Origin: Mycobacterium sp. DL
GTDB taxonomy: Bacteria; Actinomycetota; Actinomycetes; Mycobacteriales; Mycobacteriaceae
Reading direction: 5' to 3'
DNA: 64,000 bases
Assembly (NCBI RefSeq): GCF_039729195.1
Contig: NZ_CP155796.1
Coordinates: 2,542,001 to 2,606,000, forward strand
The notes under the pieces were generated by a model, which was given only the letters and a program-made list of their open reading frames with translations, was not told the origin of the DNA and did no database searches. Numbering within the stretch: position 1 is the first letter of the stretch; every line of letters starts with the position of its first letter. A program made the position numbers and the translations under genes. Of this stretch, positions 58,921 to 64,000 are shown piece after piece.

Positions 58921-60185
58921 CTGACGCTGTTTCTTTCCAGGCTCCCAAAGGCGTACCCGATTACCTGCCGCCGGACTCGGCGGAGTTCGTGGCCGTGCGC
59001 AACGGTCTTCTCGCGGCGGCCCGACGTGCCGGTTACGGCGACATCGAGTTGCCGATATTCGAGGACACCGGCCTGTTCGCCCGCGGTGTGGGGGAGTCCA
59101 CCGACGTGGTCTCCAAGGAGATGTACACGTTCGCCGACCGTGGCGATCGCTCGGTGACGCTGCGCCCGGAGGGCACTGCGGGCGTCATGCGGGCGGTGAT
59201 CGAACACGGACTCGACCGCGGTCAACTGCCGGTGAAGCTCTGCTACTCGGGTCCGTTCTTCCGCTACGAACGGCCGCAGGCCGGCCGCTACCGTCAGCTG
59301 CAGCAGGTCGGTGTCGAAGCGATCGGCGTCGACGACCCGGCACTGGACGCCGAGGTGATCGCCGTGGCCGACGCCGGGTTCCGGTCGCTCGGCCTGACAG
59401 GATTCCGGCTGGAGATCACCTCGCTCGGTGACGACAGCTGCCGGCCGCAGTACCGGGAGTTGTTGCAGCAGTTCCTTTTCGGGCTTGATCTCGACGACGA
59501 GACGAAGCGTCGCGCCGAGATCAACCCGCTACGCGTCCTCGACGACAAGCGCCCGATGATGCGGGAGATGACCGCCGGCGCCCCGGTGATGCTCGACCAC
59601 CTGTCCGAGGCTGCCAAGCAGCACTTCGACACGGTGCTGGCGCATTTGGACGCGCTGGCCGTGCCCTACGTGATCAACCCGCGGATGGTGCGCGGGCTTG
59701 ACTACTACACCAAGACCACGTTCGAGTTCGTCCACGACGGGCTGGGTGCACAGTCCGGGATCGGGGGCGGTGGCCGCTACGACGGTTTGATGCGTCAACT
59801 CGGCGGCCAGGACCTGTCGGGCATCGGGTTCGGACTCGGCGTCGACCGGGCGCTGCTGGCGCTGCGTGCGGAGGGGAAGACGGTGGCGTCGGCGGGCCGG
59901 GTCGACGTCTACTGCGTGCCGCTGGGGGAGCGCGCGAAGCTCGCGTTGGCTGTGCTGGCGGCGAACCTGCGTGCTGCCGGTGTGCGCGTCGACATGGCGT
60001 ACGGCGACCGTGGGATCAAGGGCGCGATGCGTGCCGCCGACCGGTCAGGTGCGTCGGTCGCGCTGGTGGCCGGTGACCGCGACGTCGATGCGGGCACCGT
60101 CGGGGTCAAGGATCTGTCGAACGGTGAGCAAGTGGACATCGCCGCGGATGACCTTGTCGCCGAGGTGCTTTCGCGCCTCTCCTAG
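58917..60185 (+). CDS. hisS: Histidyl-tRNA synthetase
   Basis: 422 residues, class II. Motif 2 [19 protein letters not shown], histidine-A motif region [12 protein letters not shown] and motif 3 [15 protein letters not shown] are present, with a C-terminal anticodon domain. GTG start overlaps the glyoxalase stop. It ends 87 bases before the convergent membrane-protein gene, with a dispersed repeat between. Confidence 0.96.
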   Translation: MTDAVSFQAPKGVPDYLPPDSAEFVAVRNGLLAAARRAGYGDIELPIFEDTGLFARGVGESTDVVSKEMYTFADRGDRSVTLRPEGTAGVMRAVIEHGLDRGQLPVKLCYSGPFFRYERPQAGRYRQLQQVGVEAIGVDDPALDAEVIAVADAGFRSLGLTGFRLEITSLGDDSCRPQYRELLQQFLFGLDLDDETKRRAEINPLRVLDDKRPMMREMTAGAPVMLDHLSEAAKQHFDTVLAHLDALAVPYVINPRMVRGLDYYTKTTFEFVHDGLGAQSGIGGGGRYDGLMRQLGGQDLSGIGFGLGVDRALLALRAEGKTVASAGRVDVYCVPLGERAKLALAVLAANLRAAGVRVDMAYGDRGIKGAMRAADRSGASVALVAGDRDVDAGTVGVKDLSNGEQVDIAADDLVAEVLSRLS

Positions 60186-60192
60186 GACCGTT

Positions 60193-60273
60193 CCGCGAGC
60201 GCGCGCGTTTGCACGCCGACGCGCCGTGTTCCGCCGTACAAAACGTCGCGCTCGCGGACGGTGAGCGTCGGTC
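60193..60273. repeat. 82-bp dispersed inverted repeat, copy 1
   Basis: The outer arms CCGCGAGCGCGCGCGTTTG and CAAAACGTCGCGCTCGCGG pair imperfectly around a 30-base centre. It fills the convergent gap between hisS and the small membrane-protein gene and has a near-identical copy at 62514-62595. Confidence 0.85.
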
Positions 60274-60616
60274 AGGGTGATGATCTGGCCTTTCGCGACA
60301 ACACCGCCTGCGCACCGGCGACGAGCAGGGCGAGCGCGCCCACCGCTGCCAGCGTGATCGTCCACAGCCTTCGGTCCTCGAGGTCCTTGGTGCACAACCG
60401 GGTGGCGTTCACGTCGGTGACGACCTCGTCGGTAACAGGAACGTTGGCCGCGCTGGCGTCGTCGTTGGCGCGAGCCTCTGACAGGTCAGGCGCGATCGCA
60501 CTGCCACAACTGACGTCGACCCGGTCAGCCGAGATCGACACGGGCACCACGAGACCCACCACCCCGACAAGCAGGGCCACCACGCCCGCGAACACCAGCA
60601 CCAATCGTAAATTCAT
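60272..60616 (-). CDS. Small two-helix membrane protein
   Basis: 114 residues: a helix at about 4-27, an exported loop of 55 residues with two Cys (VSCGSA and RLCTKD) that could form a disulfide, and a helix at 85-105. Function unknown; similar proteins occur downstream of hisS in some mycobacteria as far as I recall, but I cannot name it. Confidence 0.7.
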   Translation of the reverse strand: MNLRLVLVFAGVVALLVGVVGLVVPVSISADRVDVSCGSAIAPDLSEARANDDASAANVPVTDEVVTDVNATRLCTKDLEDRRLWTITLAAVGALALLVAGAQAVLSRKARSSP

Positions 60617-60801
60617 GACAGGTCACGTACCCGCTCGTCGTGACTCCATACGTCGCGGTGCCCATGCACGGGGGCGCCATAGTATGGCGCGCCGTTGCCC
60701 ATCATTTCCGGCACCGCCATGGGGTACTACGACGACGATCCTGCCGAAACCACCACCGCGAGCTTCGAGATTCGTACCGACTGCTGATTCCTGTCGGCAC
60801 G

Positions 60802-61317
60802 TCACGGCGCCTGCACGGGGCAGGCCTCGACCGGGACCCGCATCGTCAGGTCCCCGGCGCGTTCGAAACGGAAGGTGACCTCGGCTGAGGTGGCAGGAAG
60901 CAGACCCGGATCCAATTGGTCCAGTATCACTGCGGGGTTGCTTGCGTCACCCGGGCCGGGTTCCGCGTTCGGCTCACCGAAGCCGATGGCTGATTTCGGC
61001 GGAATGTCGACGTTGGTGAGAATCCGCGCTTGTGCCGCCGCGCCCGTGGTCAACCCCAGTAGTCGCTCGGTTTCGGCAGGACGGTTGTTCGTGACGGTGA
61101 ACCGCATCGCACCCCCGGCGTTGAGCTGGATCACGCACCGACCCGGAACATAGGTCGGGACGATGTAGGCGTTCTCCACCGAGGTGTCCTCGGTGTGCGA
61201 CCCCGACCCCCGGTTCGACGAGTCGAGGACCGGATCTTCACCGCAGCCGGCGACGAACATCAGCGCGGCAGCACCTACGAGCGCTGCACCGCTCCTGCGT
61301 ATCGACGACGTGTGCAT
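60802..61317 (-). CDS. LpqE-like lipoprotein
   Basis: 171 residues from ATG 61317, which has AAAGGAGA upstream. Lipobox FVAGC (Cys25). The body (NAYIVPTYVPG, FTVTNNRPAETERLLGLTT, ending VTFRFERAGDLTMRVPVEA) resembles mycobacterial LpqE and, more distantly, the PCu(A)C copper-chaperone fold, but no Met-x-His copper ligands are evident. Exported and membrane-anchored; function unknown. An exact copy of the tetR/SDR palindrome core lies 27 bases upstream of its start. Confidence 0.75.
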   Translation of the reverse strand: MHTSSIRRSGAALVGAAALMFVAGCGEDPVLDSSNRGSGSHTEDTSVENAYIVPTYVPGRCVIQLNAGGAMRFTVTNNRPAETERLLGLTTGAAAQARILTNVDIPPKSAIGFGEPNAEPGPGDASNPAVILDQLDPGLLPATSAEVTFRFERAGDLTMRVPVEACPVQAP

Positions 61318-61674
61318 TGTCTCCTTTCTGCGCGGCACTGCGATGACATTGTCAACGGCGTCCGCGGATTGTGGGTGCGCGAGGCACCGCTGCCACAGCG
61401 CCAAGTTCCCCTCCGCGCGCGATTGATACCCGGCCCGACGATCTGATTTCTCCGAAGCCGACGTCCTTACGCCAGCGAACTAAGAGCCGCCTGTGGCTTT
61501 GGTGCGGATCGCGTGAACGTCGGAGGTCCACCGGGCATGTCGCCGCCGCCTGATTGCGATTCGGCAACGATCGATGCCCGACCACGGTTTTCCGTTTCAT
61601 CCGGGTAGGCGGTCAGCAGGTAACCACGTGGAAGGACTCGACAGTCACTTCCGCACCCCAGCAAGGAGTCCGAC
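61318..61674. other. 357-base region between lipoprotein and sigma-factor genes
   Basis: The region is divergent and holds promoters for both genes. It contains the 15-bp palindrome at 61342-61356 and, nearer the sigma gene, a GGTTT (61586-61590) and GGGTA (61603-61607) pair with a 12-base spacer. Open frames here look like shadows; I see no further gene. Confidence 0.5.
61342..61356. promoter_or_regulatory. Third copy of the TetR-type palindrome
   Basis: GATGACATTGTCAAC; its reverse complement GTTGACAATGTCATC differs from copy 1 at 29774-29788 only at the central base. It lies directly upstream of the LpqE-like gene. Confidence 0.6.
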
Positions 61675-62496
61675 ATGACCGTCGCCGAGCATCACTGCAG
61701 CGAAGCTGAGCCCGAGGTCTCCGCGCGTGGCCCGGACTGGACGGACATCGAGGAGCAACTGCTGAACTTGGCCGATTGTGGCAACGCCGATGAGCGCCGC
61801 CGGCGCCGCCTGCACATCATCACCGAATGCCTTCCACTCGCCGACCACATCGCCTACCGGTTCGTCGGGCGCGGCGAACCGTCCGACGACCTCGCTCAGG
61901 TCGCCCGAATGGGTCTGGTCAAAAGCGTCGACCGATACGTTCCGAGCAAGGGTCGATTCCTGTCGTTCGCGGTGCCGACAATTCGCGGGGAAGTGCGACG
62001 GCACTTCCGCGACAGCACCTGGTCGATGCGTGTGCCCCGAAAGCTCCAGGAGACCCAACTCCGGATGCGACAGACGATCGAAGAGCTTTCCCAACGGTTG
62101 AACCGGCCGCCGACGAACCGCGAAGTGGCCCGAGAACTCGGTGTCGACGATGACATCGTCGCCCAGTCCCAGTCAGCCCACTGGGCATATCGCCCCGTGT
62201 CGCTCGACGCGCCCCGGAGTGACGGCGGGGTAGGGGAGACCAGTGTCGGCGCCACCCAGGGGATCCACGATCCGGGCTTCGACGCCGTCGAGGATCTCAT
62301 CGTCCTGCGTGAGGTGATCGCCGAATTGGATGACCGGCGACGGGCGATTCTCGGGATGCGGTACTTCGACTGTCTGACACAGCGAGAAATCGCCCTGCGG
62401 CTCAACATTTCACAGGTACAGGTGTCCCGACTCCTTGACGGCACGTTGGCGCGACTTCGCCAGCGCATGTTCGTCGAAGTGTCCGCGGTCGCATGA
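61675..62496 (+). CDS. Sigma-70 family factor of the SigB/SigF/SigG type
   Basis: 273 residues. Region 2 (LPLADHIAYRFVGRGEPSDDLAQVARMGLVKSVDRY), region 3 (RLNRPPTNREVARELGVDD) and region 4 HTH (LTQREIALRLNISQVQVSRLL) are complete. It directs RNA polymerase to stress promoters in related systems. AAGGAG lies seven bases before ATG 61675. No anti-sigma factor of the RsbW/UsfX type or anti-anti-sigma gene is adjacent, unlike sigF in M. tuberculosis. Confidence 0.9.
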   Translation: MTVAEHHCSEAEPEVSARGPDWTDIEEQLLNLADCGNADERRRRRLHIITECLPLADHIAYRFVGRGEPSDDLAQVARMGLVKSVDRYVPSKGRFLSFAVPTIRGEVRRHFRDSTWSMRVPRKLQETQLRMRQTIEELSQRLNRPPTNREVARELGVDDDIVAQSQSAHWAYRPVSLDAPRSDGGVGETSVGATQGIHDPGFDAVEDLIVLREVIAELDDRRRAILGMRYFDCLTQREIALRLNISQVQVSRLLDGTLARLRQRMFVEVSAVA

Positions 62497-62513
62497 GGGT
62501 GGGTTGCTCGTAG

Positions 62514-62595
62514 TCCGGCGAGGGCGCGCGTTTGCACGCCGACGCGCCGTGTTCCGTCATACAAAACGTCGCGCTCGCGGCCGGTGAGCGTCGGT
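62514..62595. repeat. 82-bp dispersed inverted repeat, copy 2
   Basis: Identical to the copy at 60193-60273 except for a few positions near the left arm, two in the centre and one near the right arm. It again fills a convergent gap, between the sigma-factor gene and the DUF2254 gene. Confidence 0.85.
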
Positions 62596-62602
62596 CGCCT
62601 GC

Positions 62603-63982
62603 TCAGGTAGCCGGCCAACGCCTCTCGAGGGCGTCGCGGACGTCATGAGTGAGCCGGTCGAGTCGACGGCTGTCGATCACATCGAATCTCTGTTCTGCCG
62701 CAGCGCTTTCCAGCCGCCGCAGCTGATCGGCGATCGCCTGCCGGTGGCTGGGAAGGACCACCACCCACGCGAGTTCGCGCAGCAATGACAGCAACCGGGC
62801 CAGCACGGCGGGGTCGCTGGCACCGTAGAGCTGCGGTTGGCTGCAGACCAGGTCGATCAGGTCGGAGAGGTCCGGACGGGCTACCACCACCCGCAGCACG
62901 TCGTCATCGTCGCGCAGGGTCCGGCGTCCCAGGCGGTACCCGGCGAGATCGCACAATGTCGCGCTGCACGAGTTGAGTCCGTGGATCGCGGTGGTGGGAT
63001 CGTTGATACCGGGGCTCAGAGCCCGGACCACCACATCGGTCAACTGGCGAAGCCCGTAGCCGATGTCCTGGGTTGACGTGCGCTCGATGCCGGTGGTCAT
63101 GGCCCGGCTCACCTGGTCGCGCACCGACGCCAAACGGTCGTCATCGAGGAGACCACCGGCCGACCCTGCAGCCCAACACAATGCGACCGGTACCCCCGCC
63201 ACGATGTCCGACCCGACGGGGCGGTCGATCCAGATCACCGCGTCGGCATCAACTGCGGCCGACAGCAGGGCATCCTCGTCGATCTCCACGAGGAAGCCCG
63301 ACGACCGGGCCGGAATCACCGACGCACCTGAGGGCGGGGTCGGCGCGAAGTCATGGTCCGGGGTGTCATCGAGCGGTTCGAGCATCCGGTGGCCGTTGTC
63401 CTTGATGTCGGCTGCGACGTGGTCGAGCATGGTCTCGATCCGGATCTGCCGAACCAGGTGCCCCAGGAACAGCACCAGTGCCATGACACTGGCCATGGCC
63501 AGCAGGTAGGCGACCGTGACCGAGAGATGCGGGACGAACTCCGCGCCGGAGTCGCTGTCGTTGCGCACCGTGCGCAGCACCGTCAGCGCATAGACGAAGG
63601 TTGCGAGGAACAACGCCAAGGTGCGCTGGACGAACCGGTCCGCTGCGAAGGTGCGCAACAGCCTCGGCGTGTACTGGCTGCTGGCGAGCTGCAGGGTGAC
63701 GACGGTCAGCGAGAACGTCAGCGACGTCATGGAGATCAGCGAGGCCGCGACGGTTCCGAGTACCTCTCGGGCAGCGTCGGCCCCACCACCGAAAAGATAG
63801 GCCGACACCGTCGGCGGCAGTTGATCAGCGAGGGCAGTGTCGAGTTCGGGGATGGCGACACCGGCAAGTATTGCGGCGACCACGCCGAGCGCGGGTACCG
63901 GCCACAGCCGGCTTCTCCACGCGTCGACAAACGTTGCGCGCCGACGCCTGACGGCCTCGAGGCTCCCGGATCTGTCGCTCAT
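62603..63982 (-). CDS. DUF2254 membrane protein
   Basis: 459 residues. Four membrane segments in the first 190 residues (about 28-45, 75-100, 118-140 and 150-172), then a large soluble part. The family layout is clear: VPALGVVAAILAG, SLISMTSLTFSLTVVTLQLASSQYTPRLL, and GLRQLTDVVVRALSPGINDPTTAI. Function is unknown. ATG 63982 has GAGGAG upstream. Confidence 0.9.
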   Translation of the reverse strand: MSDRSGSLEAVRRRRATFVDAWRSRLWPVPALGVVAAILAGVAIPELDTALADQLPPTVSAYLFGGGADAAREVLGTVAASLISMTSLTFSLTVVTLQLASSQYTPRLLRTFAADRFVQRTLALFLATFVYALTVLRTVRNDSDSGAEFVPHLSVTVAYLLAMASVMALVLFLGHLVRQIRIETMLDHVAADIKDNGHRMLEPLDDTPDHDFAPTPPSGASVIPARSSGFLVEIDEDALLSAAVDADAVIWIDRPVGSDIVAGVPVALCWAAGSAGGLLDDDRLASVRDQVSRAMTTGIERTSTQDIGYGLRQLTDVVVRALSPGINDPTTAIHGLNSCSATLCDLAGYRLGRRTLRDDDDVLRVVVARPDLSDLIDLVCSQPQLYGASDPAVLARLLSLLRELAWVVVLPSHRQAIADQLRRLESAAAEQRFDVIDSRRLDRLTHDVRDALERRWPAT

Positions 63983-64000
63983 GATCTCCTCGCGTGCCGA

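Noticed and set aside
61586..61607. SigF-type promoter (GGTTT...GGGTA) before the sigma-factor gene
   Set aside because: The spacer is 12 bases, shorter than the 15-17 expected for mycobacterial SigF promoters, so autoregulation is not supported.

Overview
The window is a high-GC actinobacterial chromosome segment, almost certainly from a fast-growing mycobacterium (Mycolicibacterium type). The basis is gene content and order. From about 20.3 to 60.2 kb it carries the block thrS - HIT/Ap4A phosphorylase - pgsA1 - PIM acyltransferase - pimA - Nudix - pdxS - tesB - pdxT - yebC - ruvCAB - car - gabT - yajC - secD - secF - lipoprotein - apt - relA - ppi - glyoxalase II - hisS. This is the order I recall for the Rv2614c-Rv2580c region of M. 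tuberculosis, here without the PE/PPE genes. GTG/TTG starts, 4-base stop/start overlaps, TAnnnT -10 boxes and several probable leaderless transcripts also fit mycobacteria.

Layout. 0-9 kb: an alpha-glucoside type module with a LacI regulator, lipoprotein sugar-binding protein, two permeases, a MalK-type ATPase, a predicted kinase-fold DUF4032 protein and a TOBE/HTH protein on the minus strand, divergent from a GH13 alpha-glucosidase. 9-11.6 kb: a dormancy-type island (Acg-family nitroreductase, DevR/DosR response regulator, tandem universal stress protein) with two DosR-like boxes but no DevS kinase. 12.3-15.2 kb: one secreted Pro/Gly/Val protein built on about 27 tandem 19-residue units. 15-20 kb: alpha/beta hydrolase, GAF-ANTAR, membrane protein and DUF1990 genes, an aldo-keto reductase, a hotdog thioesterase and a small membrane protein. 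20-29 kb: thrS, then phosphatidylinositol/PIM synthesis and vitamin B6 synthesis. 29-34 kb: TetR/SDR pair, acyl-CoA dehydrogenase and S15-type hydrolase. 34-37.5 kb: yebC and the ruvCAB resolvase operon behind a LexA box. 37.5-46 kb: lipoprotein hydrolase, membrane protein, P450-like fragment, carboxylic acid reductase, MarR with a serine-less hydrolase, gabT. 46-55 kb: Sec accessory genes, solute-binding lipoprotein, apt, relA. 55-64 kb: TetR/MBL pair, two membrane-anchored cyclophilins, glyoxalase II, hisS, an LpqE-like lipoprotein, a SigF-type sigma factor and a DUF2254 membrane protein.

The most interesting structure is regulatory. One 15-bp palindrome occurs three times: twice in the tetR/SDR promoter, with one copy covering the SDR start codon, and once in front of the LpqE-like lipoprotein gene 31 kb away. 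An 82-bp imperfect inverted repeat occurs twice, each time exactly in a convergent intergenic gap. Other points are the orphan DevR with DosR boxes, a possible frameshift in a G6 tract at the start of the MBL gene, and an alpha/beta hydrolase whose nucleophile is alanine. I saw no tRNA, rRNA, CRISPR array, insertion sequence or prophage.
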